DNA of 64,000 nucleotides from PFJX01 sp964393825 (lineage in GTDB: Bacteria > Pseudomonadota > Gammaproteobacteria > Burkholderiales > Thiobacillaceae), in assembly GCA_964393825.1 (NCBI GenBank), contig CAYMUY010000005.1, positions 1 to 64,000 on the forward strand, in the 5' to 3' direction. This document shows positions 53,829 through 63,453 of the stretch, one piece after another. Position 1 is the first letter of the stretch; the number at the start of each line of letters is the position of its first letter. The notes beneath the pieces are model-generated. The model made no database searches. It was not told the DNA's origin and saw nothing but the letters and a program-made list of their open reading frames with translations. A program made the translations under genes and the position numbers.

Positions 53829-55622
53829 TTACTTCACTTTCACCTGTACCAATTCCTCGCCATCCGGATCGGTCACGTGCACCGCGCAGGCGATGCAGGG
53901 GTCGAAACTGTGGATGGTGCGGAGGATTTCGATCGGCTGTTTCGGATCGTGCATGACATGGTTGTGCTGCAGGGCCGACTCATAGGCGCCAGGCTGACCC
54001 TGGGCGTCACGCGGACCGGCATTCCAGGTGCTCGGCACCACGGCCTGGTAGTTGCTGATCTTGCCGTTGTCGACCACCAGCCAGTGACTCAGTCCGCCAC
54101 GCGGCGCTTCCATCAGCCCCACGCCCTGCATATGGCTCGGCCAGGTGGACGGGTCCCAGTACTGGTCGTTGAAGGTGCGCACGTCGCCAGCCTTGATGTT
54201 GGCCATCAGGCTGTCGAACATGCCCTGCATGGCGTCGGCGATGACCTTCGATTCGAGGCCGCGCGCCGCGGTGCGGCCGAGGGTGGAGAACAGGGCGGTG
54301 ACCGGCACATCCAGTGTCTTCAGCGTGTAGTCGACCAGTTCCTTGGTCTGCTTGTGACCGTTGGCATACATCAGCAACACCCGCGCCAGTGGGCCGACTT
54401 CCATGGCCTTGCCCTGCCAGCGCGGCGACTTCAGCCAGGAATACTTCTGTTCCACTTCCAGGTGTTCGTAGGGCGGCTTCGGACCGGTGAAGTTGAACTC
54501 GGTTTCGCCCTTGAACGGGTGCAGGCCCTGGCCGTCGCCACCGCCGTACTTGTACCAGGAGTGGCTGACGAACTCCTGGATCTCGTCTTCCTTGTCCAGA
54601 TCGATGGGATGGATGGTGGAAATGTCGTGGTTGAGGATGACGCCACGCGGGATGAGGTAGGAATCGGTGTCCCAGAAGGATTTGCCGGGCATGTCGCCGA
54701 ACGACAGGAAGTTGCCGCCGGTATCGCCGATGCCGCCCCATTCCTTGTAGAAGGAGGCGATGGCGAGCAGATCTGGCACATAGACCTGATCGACGAATTC
54801 ACGCATCTGCTTGATGACGTTCTGCACGATCTGCAAACCGACCATGTTGACCGCGGTGGCATCCTGGCCGCCGCGATAGTGCGGTCCCTTGCCCTGGCCG
54901 GGATGATCCACATGCACGGAAATGGCGGAAGGCACGCCGCCCACGACGAAGTTGGGGTGCGGGTTCTTGCCGCCGAAAATGGCGTGCAGCTTGACCACGT
55001 CGCGTTGCCAGGCGAGCGCTTCCAGATAGTGCGCCACGGCCATCAGGTTGGCTTCCGGCGGCAACTTGTATGCGGGGTGGCCCCAGTAGGCATTGGAGAA
55101 GATGCCCAACTGGCCCTGCTCGACGAAGGTTTTCACCTTTTTCTGCACGTCGGCGAAGTAGCCGGGCGAGGACTTGGCATAGCTGGAGATGCTCTGCGCC
55201 AACGCCGAGGTCGCCTTGGGATCGGCCTTCAGCGCGGACACCACGTCCACCCAGTCGAGCGCGTGCAGGTGATAGAAGTGCATGACGTGGTCATGCACAT
55301 ATTGCGCGGCAATCATCAGGTTGCGGATCAGTTCCGCGTTTTGCGGAATGGTGTAAGTGGGAATGGCCCGATGCAGCGCGTCTTCCACCGAGCGCACCGA
55401 GGCGATGCCGTGCACCAGGGTACAGACGCCGCAGATGCGCTGGGCAAAAGCCCAGGCGTCACGAGGATCGCGCCCGCGCAGGATGATCTCGATGCCGCGC
55501 ACCATGGTGCCGGCGGAATAGGCGCTGGTGATCTTGCCGTCGGCATCGGTTTCCGCCTCGATGCGCAAATGGCCTTCAATACGGGTGATGGGGTCGACAA
55601 CGACTCTTTGAGCGATGGCCAT
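53829..55622 (-). CDS. hynL: [NiFe] hydrogenase large subunit, Isp-type (group 1)
   Basis: This 597-residue catalytic subunit has both Ni-binding motifs: RICGVC (Cys64, Cys67) and DPCIACAVH (Cys576, Cys579, His582). A 15-residue tail after His582 (VTDPDGEELVQVKVK) should be cut off by the maturation protease once the metal centre is in place. The N-terminus MAIAQRVVVDPITRIEGHLR is typical of group 1 enzymes. It takes up H2 and passes electrons to the small subunit. It lies downstream of isp1/isp2, matching the hynS-isp1-isp2-hynL plan. Confidence 0.97.
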   Translation of the reverse strand: MAIAQRVVVDPITRIEGHLRIEAETDADGKITSAYSAGTMVRGIEIILRGRDPRDAWAFAQRICGVCTLVHGIASVRSVEDALHRAIPTYTIPQNAELIRNLMIAAQYVHDHVMHFYHLHALDWVDVVSALKADPKATSALAQSISSYAKSSPGYFADVQKKVKTFVEQGQLGIFSNAYWGHPAYKLPPEANLMAVAHYLEALAWQRDVVKLHAIFGGKNPHPNFVVGGVPSAISVHVDHPGQGKGPHYRGGQDATAVNMVGLQIVQNVIKQMREFVDQVYVPDLLAIASFYKEWGGIGDTGGNFLSFGDMPGKSFWDTDSYLIPRGVILNHDISTIHPIDLDKEDEIQEFVSHSWYKYGGGDGQGLHPFKGETEFNFTGPKPPYEHLEVEQKYSWLKSPRWQGKAMEVGPLARVLLMYANGHKQTKELVDYTLKTLDVPVTALFSTLGRTAARGLESKVIADAMQGMFDSLMANIKAGDVRTFNDQYWDPSTWPSHMQGVGLMEAPRGGLSHWLVVDNGKISNYQAVVPSTWNAGPRDAQGQPGAYESALQHNHVMHDPKQPIEILRTIHSFDPCIACAVHVTDPDGEELVQVKVK

Positions 55623-55632
55623 GGTCTGTTCC

Positions 55633-56076
55633 TCAACTATTCAAGAAATCTCTGAGGATGCGGTATTGCTCCTCGGTTTCACTGTTCTCGGTGCCCTCAC
55701 CGATCGCGACGGTCTCGCAGGTGCGCGCCATGCGCGCCGACATGGCCGCTTCCCAGGCCAGGTTGTCGTCTTCGCCGGCGGGCCTGACGCAGGCCACCGC
55801 CGCCTTGGCGACGAAGTGGCCGGCCTGCGCGGTCCAGTCGGTTTCCTTGCCGCACTGGGTATAGCTTTCCACCCGGGCGGTGTTGGCCGCCTGGCAGGCC
55901 GCGCTCAGTTCCGCTTCGGTGACATCCTGGCGCCGCGCCAATTCGATGGCGGTCTTGAGGCGGAAATCACCGGAAAGCGGGAGCACCCGCTGCACGAATT
56001 GCGCGGCGACATGGCGTTGATGAGCGATCGGCAATCTGCCCAGTTGCGCCTTGAATTCCCTGTCATTGGTGGGCAT
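55633..56076 (-). CDS. Unknown protein inside the hydrogenase operon
   Basis: This 147-residue, soluble and mostly helical protein starts MPTNDREFKAQLGRLPIAHQ. It contains three spread Cys (in AELSAACQAANTARVESYTQ, SYTQCGKETD and VAKAAVACVRPAGE) plus one near the end (RTCETVAIGEG). No known domain is recognised. It is 4 bases after isp2 and 10 bases ahead of hynL, so it is surely co-expressed with them. It may be an assembly helper or accessory subunit; this is inference. Confidence 0.75.
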   Translation of the reverse strand: MPTNDREFKAQLGRLPIAHQRHVAAQFVQRVLPLSGDFRLKTAIELARRQDVTEAELSAACQAANTARVESYTQCGKETDWTAQAGHFVAKAAVACVRPAGEDDNLAWEAAMSARMARTCETVAIGEGTENSETEEQYRILRDFLNS

Positions 56077-56080
56077 GGCT

Positions 56081-57358
56081 TCAAGCTCCTTCCGACTTGG
56101 TCTGATCCGGGATGTGCTCGGCGATCATCTCGGTGAGGCCGATCACGGGAATATCCATCTGATAGTGCTCCAGACCCTCTTCCAGCACGATGCGGCAGTT
56201 GGCGCAGGCGGTGACCAGGCGATCCGGCTTGACCGCATCCAGCTGGGATTTCTTCATCTTGAAGGCTTCCAGACGCAGTTCCTCGCCCTCCTCGATCGCC
56301 GAGGCACCGCCGCCGCCGCCGCAGCACCAGTTCATGAAGCCGGCATCGGGCATCTCCACGAAGTTCTTCGCGACCATGTTCATCAGGTCGCGCTGCGGCT
56401 GGATGACACCGCCACGGCGCGCCAGTTGGCAGGGGTCGTGGAAGGTCAGCTTGTCGGTCTCGAAACCCTCGGTCTTCAGTAGCCCCTGTTTCTGGAACTC
56501 GCCCAGCACTTCGATGATGTGCTTGACCTGGAAGGTGAAGGGGCGGCCGACCAGGTTGGCGCCTTCCCAGCGCAGGGCGGTATAGGCGTGGCCACACTCC
56601 GGGCTGATCACGGTCTTGACCTTGAGCTTCTCGGCGCCCTCGACGATGCGAGAAACGATCACCCGGGCAAGGTCCGAGTTGCCGATCTGCATGCCGGCGT
56701 TGGTGGCCTCGAAGGCGGTGGAGCAGAGGGTCCAGGTCTTCCCGGCCTGTTTCATGATCTTGGCGATGGCGCCCAGATACTCGGGGAAGTTGATGATTTC
56801 CATCGAGGACAGCATCACCATGTACTCGGCACCCTCGGCATCCAGCGGGATGGGAATGCCATAGTCCTCCTCGACGTGCTTCATCTGCGCCTTGACGGCG
56901 GGCAGCTTGACACCCATCGGGCTGCCGATGGTGACGGTGCGGTTGGCCGCGCCCTTGATCCCGTCAGGGGCGTTGCCGGAGGCGGACATGCCCTCGCGGA
57001 ACTTGCGCACCATGTAGACGATGTCGTTGCCGACCGGGCACACCACCGAGCAGCGGCCGCACAGCGTGCAGGAGTTGTAGACCAGTTCCTGCCACTCGCC
57101 CAGTTCGGCGTCGGTGACCGGCTTGGACAGCCCCACCATTTTCTTCAGCCGGCCGAGCAGGGTGTATTCCTGTTCATACAGCCGACGCATGGGTTCCAGC
57201 TTGTGGATGGGGGTGTATTTGGGATCGCCGGTTTCCGTATAGAACAGGCAGGCTTCGGCGCAGAGGCCGCAATGCACGCAGCTGTTGAAGTAACTGGCGA
57301 TCGGCGCGTCGATGACTTCCTTGAGGACACGCACGCCCTTTTCGAGAGAGGCGCTCAT
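56081..57358 (-). CDS. isp2: Isp2, HdrD-like iron-sulfur protein
   Basis: This 425-residue protein has two [4Fe-4S] ferredoxin motifs: CVHCGLCAEAC (Cys27, 30, 33, 37) and CTLCGRCSVVC (97, 100, 103, 107). The C-terminal two-thirds has CCG-type motifs of heterodisulfide reductase D, including PECGHAYTALRWEG and NWCCGGGGGASA. In Isp-type hydrogenases this protein and Isp1 relay electrons between HynSL and the quinone or sulfur-metabolism pool. It overlaps isp1 by 4 bases. Confidence 0.95.
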   Translation of the reverse strand: MSASLEKGVRVLKEVIDAPIASYFNSCVHCGLCAEACLFYTETGDPKYTPIHKLEPMRRLYEQEYTLLGRLKKMVGLSKPVTDAELGEWQELVYNSCTLCGRCSVVCPVGNDIVYMVRKFREGMSASGNAPDGIKGAANRTVTIGSPMGVKLPAVKAQMKHVEEDYGIPIPLDAEGAEYMVMLSSMEIINFPEYLGAIAKIMKQAGKTWTLCSTAFEATNAGMQIGNSDLARVIVSRIVEGAEKLKVKTVISPECGHAYTALRWEGANLVGRPFTFQVKHIIEVLGEFQKQGLLKTEGFETDKLTFHDPCQLARRGGVIQPQRDLMNMVAKNFVEMPDAGFMNWCCGGGGGASAIEEGEELRLEAFKMKKSQLDAVKPDRLVTACANCRIVLEEGLEHYQMDIPVIGLTEMIAEHIPDQTKSEGA

Positions 57359-58020
57359 ACCGCAACTCCTTTATGACCGTTGACTTGCCCGTTGTACCAG
57401 CGCGATCCGAACAAGGTGAACGCATGGAACAGTTTGCTGAATGGCAGGACCACGAGCAGGATCTCCACGCTCAGGATATGCAGGGCCAGCATCGTGGTGT
57501 AGGGCAGCAGCAGATGCTGCACCGCCATCCAGCCGGTCAGCACGGGCAGGAAGGTCACCGTCCAGGTGAACCAGTCGCCGAAGGTGGAGAGATAACGCTT
57601 CACCGGCTTGTTGATCCGGTCGACCAGCACCAGCACCATCGCCGCCATGGTCACCACCGCCGCCAGATCGATGAACTGGGACGGCAGCGCGGGCCAGGAC
57701 AGGCCGGTCAGGTTCTTGATCAACAGGATATGCGGCGCGAACAGGAACACGACGACTGCCAGACCGATGTGAAAGGTGTAGCCGCCGATGTAGCTGACCG
57801 GAGACTTCTTCACCATGCCCGCGGGCGGCAGCGAACGCCGGAAGATGGTGTGCCAACCGGAGGCGCCGGCGACGCTGCGCGGTGCGGAAAGATCCTTCTT
57901 GCGACCGAGGGAATAGATCTCGACCAGGCGCCAGATCACGCCCAGCAGAAAAATGGACACGGCGATATCCAGGCCCGGCCCACGAACCCATGTCAGGAAT
58001 TGCATTTCATTCATGATCAT
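57355..58020 (-). CDS. isp1: Isp1, membrane cytochrome b subunit
   Basis: This 221-residue protein has five transmembrane helices, including DIAVSIFLLGVIWRLVEIYS, GYTFHIGLAVVVFLFAPHIL, VVTMAAMVLVLVDR and ALHILSVEILLVVLPFSKLF. His residues inside helices (HIGLAVVVFLFAPH, then LHILSVEI and KLFHAF) fit heme b ligands of the NarI-like/HdrE type. It starts inside the hynS stop (ATGA) and passes electrons between the membrane and Isp2. Confidence 0.93.
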   Translation of the reverse strand: MIMNEMQFLTWVRGPGLDIAVSIFLLGVIWRLVEIYSLGRKKDLSAPRSVAGASGWHTIFRRSLPPAGMVKKSPVSYIGGYTFHIGLAVVVFLFAPHILLIKNLTGLSWPALPSQFIDLAAVVTMAAMVLVLVDRINKPVKRYLSTFGDWFTWTVTFLPVLTGWMAVQHLLLPYTTMLALHILSVEILLVVLPFSKLFHAFTLFGSRWYNGQVNGHKGVAV

Positions 58021-59108
58021 TTCTCCAGATCGGCCAGGGTGGTCGTCTCATGAGCCGACTTGGCCGCGCTCTTCTTGCCACGATTGACGAAACTCACCGC
58101 GACCCCGGCTGCGGCGCCCACGGCGGCGGCCTTGGCGGCCATTTTCAGCGGGTCTGCCGGCATCGACAGCGCCTTGTAGAAGCCGCCGGCATCCCAGAAA
58201 TCGGGTTCAGAGCAGCCCAGGCAGCCATGCCCGGATTCCACCGGCCAGGAGGTGCCGCCGTTCCACTTCACGGTGGCGCAGGCGTTGTGGGTCACCGGTC
58301 CCTTGCAGCCCAGCTCGAACAGGCACCAGCCGTTGCGCGCGCCCTCATCGTCGAAGGTCTTGGCGAACTTGCCCTGGTCATAGAACGGGCGGCGGTAGCA
58401 GCGGTCATGGATGGTTTCGCCATAGAACGCTTTCGGACGCCCGAGATTGTCGAGTTCCGGCAGGCTGCCGAAAGTCAGGTAGTGCGCCAACACACCCGTC
58501 ATGACCACGGGAATCGGCGGGCAACCGGGGATGTTGATGATCGGCTTGTCCTTGATCACGTCCGACACCGAGACCGCGCCGGTCGGATTCGGATTGGCCT
58601 TGGGGATGCCGCCATAGGCCGCGCAGGAACCCATCGCCACGATGGCCGCCGCGCCCTTCGCCACTTCCTTGAGGGTGTCCAGGTTCGACTTGCCGGCGAT
58701 GCAGGAATAGGCGCCGTCGAGCCCCAGGGGAATCGAGCCGTCGACGACCAGCAGGTACTTGCCGTCATTGGCCGCCATCGCGGCATGCAGCGCTTCCTCG
58801 GCCTGATGACCGGCCGCCGCCATCAGGGTTTCCTGGTAATCGAGCGAGATCACATCGAAGATCAGGCCTTCCAGTGTCGGCGAATGCGAGCGGGTGATGG
58901 ACTCGGTACAGCCCGTGCATTCCTGGAAAGGCAGCCAGATCACCGAGGGCCGCTTGCTCGCCGCCGGTGCCGCCGCCATCGCTTCCGCCATGGCGCGCCC
59001 CGCGGAGGGGGGCAGCGCCATCATGGACGCCAGGGTGGCGCAGTACTTCATGAATGTGCGGCGGGTGACACCTTGCCGCGCGAGGGTTTCGATCAATGGA
59101 CCTTGCAT
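58017..59108 (-). CDS. hynS: [NiFe] hydrogenase small subunit with Tat signal
   Basis: This 363-residue subunit starts at the ATG at 59108, with AGGAGG 10 bases upstream. The twin-arginine signal is TRRTFMKYCATLASMMALPP (Arg16-Arg17), so the HynSL dimer is exported folded. FeS ligands appear in ECTGCTESITRS (Cys64, Cys67), AMGSCAAYGGIPKANPNPTG, CPPIP and the distal-cluster region with GHGCLGCSEPDFWD. A C-terminal hydrophobic Ala-rich segment (AAKAAAVGAAAGVAVSFVNR) anchors it to the membrane. It is the first structural gene of the set. Confidence 0.97.
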   Translation of the reverse strand: MQGPLIETLARQGVTRRTFMKYCATLASMMALPPSAGRAMAEAMAAAPAASKRPSVIWLPFQECTGCTESITRSHSPTLEGLIFDVISLDYQETLMAAAGHQAEEALHAAMAANDGKYLLVVDGSIPLGLDGAYSCIAGKSNLDTLKEVAKGAAAIVAMGSCAAYGGIPKANPNPTGAVSVSDVIKDKPIINIPGCPPIPVVMTGVLAHYLTFGSLPELDNLGRPKAFYGETIHDRCYRRPFYDQGKFAKTFDDEGARNGWCLFELGCKGPVTHNACATVKWNGGTSWPVESGHGCLGCSEPDFWDAGGFYKALSMPADPLKMAAKAAAVGAAAGVAVSFVNRGKKSAAKSAHETTTLADLEK

Positions 59109-59169
59109 GATGCTTCGCCTCCTGGCTCGAGACACACTCAAAAACTACGGTTGATTGATACCGGTAAAC

Positions 59170-59589
59170 TCAGCTTAGATCAGAAATCAGCAATTCGAGA
59201 TGTTCTAATCCGATTGCCACATCTTCGGGATGGGCCTTCACGACTTCCGGAACGAAGGCCACTTCGATGAACTCCGAGGCGACCGCGCCACTCGGGTTGC
59301 GGTGCGTCACCCACCAGACGCCTGGGCAGGCCGTCTCATCCAGGCTGGATTCACCTCCCGCATTCAGGGAGACCGCGATCTCGCCCTCGCCCAGCTGCTC
59401 GCGCAGCCATTCCAGGTCCGCCGGCGTCAGCGGCAACGCTTGCAGGTCGATGGCCGAAGTTTCGCCCGCGGCCAGCAGGCGACGGGCCATCTCGGCGATT
59501 TCCCGCAACAGGGCAGGCGCGTTGCCGGACAACTCGCCCGGATGCAGACCGGGTGGAACAGCGACGACGGGGATGGCATCAAGTGGCAT
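59170..59589 (-). CDS. hupH: HupH/HyaF-like hydrogenase formation protein
   Basis: This 139-residue protein has the C-terminal HupH domain pattern: LREQLGEGEIAVSLNAGGES, then a WWVTHRNPSGAVASEFIEVA segment and FVPEVVKAHPEDVAIGLEHL. HupH-type proteins help make or insert FeS clusters of the small subunit. It is shorter than two-domain HupH proteins and so has a single domain. It overlaps the protease gene by 11 bases and precedes hynS by 61 bases. Confidence 0.8.
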   Translation of the reverse strand: MPLDAIPVVAVPPGLHPGELSGNAPALLREIAEMARRLLAAGETSAIDLQALPLTPADLEWLREQLGEGEIAVSLNAGGESSLDETACPGVWWVTHRNPSGAVASEFIEVAFVPEVVKAHPEDVAIGLEHLELLISDLS

Positions 59590-60064
59590 GGCTCCAGCTC
59601 CGAAGGAGTTTCAGGATGGCGTCGCACACGGGAGGGATGGCTGCGGCGACGGCGGGCGTGGGCTGCTCGCCCCAATCCATGAGCTGCGGCTGGATCGCCA
59701 GCATCGCGCGCCGTTCCGGCCAGTGCCCGGCGAGGATGGCAATGGCGCGCAGATCGGTCAGGCCGACTTCATGAACGGTGGATTTGCGGTTGCCGAGCAG
59801 AAAGGCATCCATTGCCTCGCCTTCCAGCAATGTCCAGTCTCCCGGTTCACCCTTGATGTTGGCGGCATCGACGACGACCAACGACTCGGCGTCCTCGATC
59901 GGACCCGCCAGGGTAAACGAGAGCGTGCCGCCATCGAGCAGGGTGACCCCCTCCAGCGGAGGCTGTTCCCTGGCCAGCGCCGCTTCCAGCGCCTGCAATA
60001 CGTGAACGCCGACACCTTCATCGGTGAGGAGGGTATTGCCTATGCCCAGGATCAGGGTTCGCAT
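59579..60064 (-). CDS. hynD: Hydrogenase maturation protease (HybD/HupD family)
   Basis: This 161-residue protease starts at the ATG at 60064: MRTLILGIGNTLLTDEGVGV, with the metal-sensing Glu in DEGVGVHV, an Asp in LVVVDAANIKGEPGD and a His in KSTVHEVGLTDL. It cuts the C-terminal tail of HynL after Ni insertion. It is the first gene of the hydrogenase operon, with the promoter region at 60065-60206. Confidence 0.95.
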   Translation of the reverse strand: MRTLILGIGNTLLTDEGVGVHVLQALEAALAREQPPLEGVTLLDGGTLSFTLAGPIEDAESLVVVDAANIKGEPGDWTLLEGEAMDAFLLGNRKSTVHEVGLTDLRAIAILAGHWPERRAMLAIQPQLMDWGEQPTPAVAAAIPPVCDAILKLLRSWSHAT

Positions 60065-60206
60065 GATGTTCGCCAGATTAGTTCGCACCTGCAGCAATAG
60101 CAACTGAGTAATTGAGTCAGGATAGTGCAGGTTCGACACCTGGCAGGTGAAGGCGCACGGTAGGCTAGAATCGCGTGCGCCCCACACCATACGAACCCTA
60201 GTAGAC
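60065..60206. promoter_or_regulatory. Divergent control region for the hydrogenase operon and the protease gene
   Basis: A 7-base inverted repeat GCGCACG/CGTGCGC lies at 60153-60159 and 60174-60180, around a TAGAAT sequence (60166-60171) that could serve as a -10 box for the rightward gene. A shorter CAGGT/ACCTG pair lies at 60129-60143. No -24/-12 sigma-54 site was identified with confidence for the leftward hydrogenase operon. Confidence 0.35.
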
Positions 60207-61367
<1,161 letters not shown>

Positions 61368-61448
61368 CCGGGCAAGCCCGACAGGGCATTAAAGTTCCCC
61401 GGGAGGCTGGCCGATAGTCGGGGAGTGACTCAAGCCAAAGGGACGGCC

Positions 61449-62498
61449 ATGCAGATCATCATCGTCGACGACAATCCGCTCACTCTGAAGCGGATGGAGG
61501 ATCTGATCCTGCGGGCCGGGGAACCGCCACCCAGGACCTTCCTGGAGTCCGCCGACGCTCTGGCCTGGTGCCGGAAAAACCAGCCCGACCTGCTCATCAT
61601 CGATTGCACGATGCCGCCACCAGACGGCCTGGAATTCGTCCGCCAATTCAGGGCACAGCCGCGCCAGGCCGACATCCCGGTGCTCATGATCACCCCCGAT
61701 CGCGAGACCCGTCACGCCGCACTGGCAGGGGGCGCCAGCGATGTCCTCAGCGATCCCGTCGACGAGGCCGAGTTCCGCGCCCGCCTGCGCACCCTGCTGG
61801 CCCTCCGGCGTGGCCAGATCGAGCGCGGCGAACGGGACGCATGGCTGACCGAAAAAATCGCCGCCGCCACCACCCACCTTCTCGACCGGGAGCAGGAAAT
61901 GATCACCCGCCTGTCGCGGGCGGCGGAATTCCGCGACCCGGACAGCGGCGCCCATATCCAGCGCATCGCCCATTATTCGCGACTGATCGCGCAACAACTG
62001 GGACTGCCGGCCGAGGAACAGTCGCTCCTCCTGCGCGCCGCACCGCTGCACGATGTCGGCAAGATCGCGATCAGTGAAGCCATCCTGCTGAAGCCCGGCA
62101 GGCTCGATGCGGACGAGTTCGAGATCATGAAGACGCACGCCGAGATGGGCTATGTCCTGCTCTCGGGCAGCGGCTTCAGCCTGCTCGACGCCGCCGCCCT
62201 GATCGCCCGCTCACACCACGAAAAATATGACGGCAGCGGCTACCCGCTCGGACTCGCCGGCGAGGCCATTCCCCTGCATGGCCGCATCGTGGCGGTAGCC
62301 GACGTCTTCGACGCACTCACCACCGAGCGACCGTACAAACGCGCCTGGGATATCGAACACGCGCTGCGGTTTCTCGAAGAAGGCTCCGGCAATCACTTCG
62401 ATCCGGCCTGCGTCCAGGCCTTCATCGCCCGGATCGGGGACGTGCTGGCGATACGCGCCCGCAATCGGGACGCCGGTCCGGTATGCGCGCAGCCGTGA
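61449..62498 (+). CDS. Response regulator with HD-GYP domain
   Basis: This 349-residue protein starts at the ATG at 61449 (MQIIIVDDNPLTLKRMEDLI); an in-frame GTG at 61425 is an alternative. The receiver has its phosphoacceptor Asp in LLIIDCTMPPPDGLEF. The HD-GYP domain has DPDSGAHIQRIAHYSRLIAQ, APLHDVGKIAISEAI, HAEMGYVLL, and HHEKYDGSGYPLGLAGEAIP with the GYP motif. HD-GYP proteins break down cyclic di-GMP. It precedes the receiver-Hpt gene by 34 bases, so the two probably form one operon. Confidence 0.94.
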   Translation: MQIIIVDDNPLTLKRMEDLILRAGEPPPRTFLESADALAWCRKNQPDLLIIDCTMPPPDGLEFVRQFRAQPRQADIPVLMITPDRETRHAALAGGASDVLSDPVDEAEFRARLRTLLALRRGQIERGERDAWLTEKIAAATTHLLDREQEMITRLSRAAEFRDPDSGAHIQRIAHYSRLIAQQLGLPAEEQSLLLRAAPLHDVGKIAISEAILLKPGRLDADEFEIMKTHAEMGYVLLSGSGFSLLDAAALIARSHHEKYDGSGYPLGLAGEAIPLHGRIVAVADVFDALTTERPYKRAWDIEHALRFLEEGSGNHFDPACVQAFIARIGDVLAIRARNRDAGPVCAQP

Positions 62499-62532
62499 TG
62501 AAATCCTTCATCAGGATTCGCCGCCGCAGCGC

Positions 62533-63450
62533 ATGGCCATGGCATCCGACATGAAGCCTCCCCCGGCCGGCGACGAAGCGAGCCTTGCCCAGGATGGCGA
62601 TCGGGCGCAGCACGAATACCGGATGTCGGCGAGCGACGCGTTGACGCCGGGCGCCCCCCCGGCCCCACCACGACTCGCCAGCCCGGACAGGGACCAGCGC
62701 AAGCTCGCCATCCTGCTGGCCGAAGACAACCCGCAGAACCAGAAACTCGCGGTCAGGCTCCTGGAAAGCCGCGGTCATACGGTCGAAGTCGCGGGAAATG
62801 GTCGCCTCGCGCTGGAAGCCTGGCGGCGCGGTGGCCACGATCTCATCATCATGGACATGATGATGCCGGAGATGGATGGCCTGGAAGCCACCCGCCGCAT
62901 CCGCAAGGAGGAACGACAGCGCCGGCTAGGCACGGCGCGCATCGCCATCATCGCGATGACCGCGAATGTCCTGCGCGGTGATCGCGAGCGCTGCCTCGAG
63001 GCCGGCATGGATGGTTATGTCCCGAAACCGGTGAAACCCGACATCCTGTTCCATGAAATCGCCCGCGTATCTGGCGAGGCGGTCGATGCCATGGCGGAGG
63101 CTGTGGCGGTGGACACGACGACGAGCCAGCCGATCTTCGACCGCGCCGACGCTCTCTCCCGCGTCGCCGAGGACGCGGACTTGCTCAACACGCTCCTGGA
63201 CATGTTCATCGCCAACGCCCCCAACTATGTCGGGGAAATCGACACAGCCCTCGCCGCGCGCGACTGGACACGCCTTGCCCGTGCCGCGCACACCCTCAAT
63301 GGCATCCTCGCCACCTTCTCCGCGCGTCGCGGCGAGGCCGCCGCCCGAGCCCTGGAACAAGCTGCCAGGAGTCTTGACGAAGGCGCCTGCCGTACATACG
63401 CCGATCAGGCCAGGGGCGAGGTGGAGGCCTTCCTTCGCGCGCTCGGCTAG
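62533..63450 (+). CDS. Receiver plus Hpt phosphotransfer protein
   Basis: This 305-residue protein has a disordered N-terminal part of about 55 residues, a receiver (KLAILLAEDNPQNQKLAVRL, Asp108 in IIMDMMMPEMDG, Lys in YVPKPVKPD), and a C-terminal Hpt helix bundle with His253 in AAHTLNGILATF. The usual Hpt signature is HxLKG; here Lys is Asn. No kinase core is present, so it passes phosphate between other parts of a phosphorelay. Its neighbour is the HD-GYP regulator. Confidence 0.9.
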   Translation: MAMASDMKPPPAGDEASLAQDGDRAQHEYRMSASDALTPGAPPAPPRLASPDRDQRKLAILLAEDNPQNQKLAVRLLESRGHTVEVAGNGRLALEAWRRGGHDLIIMDMMMPEMDGLEATRRIRKEERQRRLGTARIAIIAMTANVLRGDRERCLEAGMDGYVPKPVKPDILFHEIARVSGEAVDAMAEAVAVDTTTSQPIFDRADALSRVAEDADLLNTLLDMFIANAPNYVGEIDTALAARDWTRLARAAHTLNGILATFSARRGEAAARALEQAARSLDEGACRTYADQARGEVEAFLRALG

Positions 63451-63453
63451 CCG

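Noticed and set aside
53829..59108. Bidirectional (Hox) or H2-evolving hydrogenase
   Set aside because: The Tat signal, membrane anchor, and Isp1/Isp2 partners point to a periplasm-facing group 1 Isp-type enzyme. No HoxF/U or Ech-like subunits are present.
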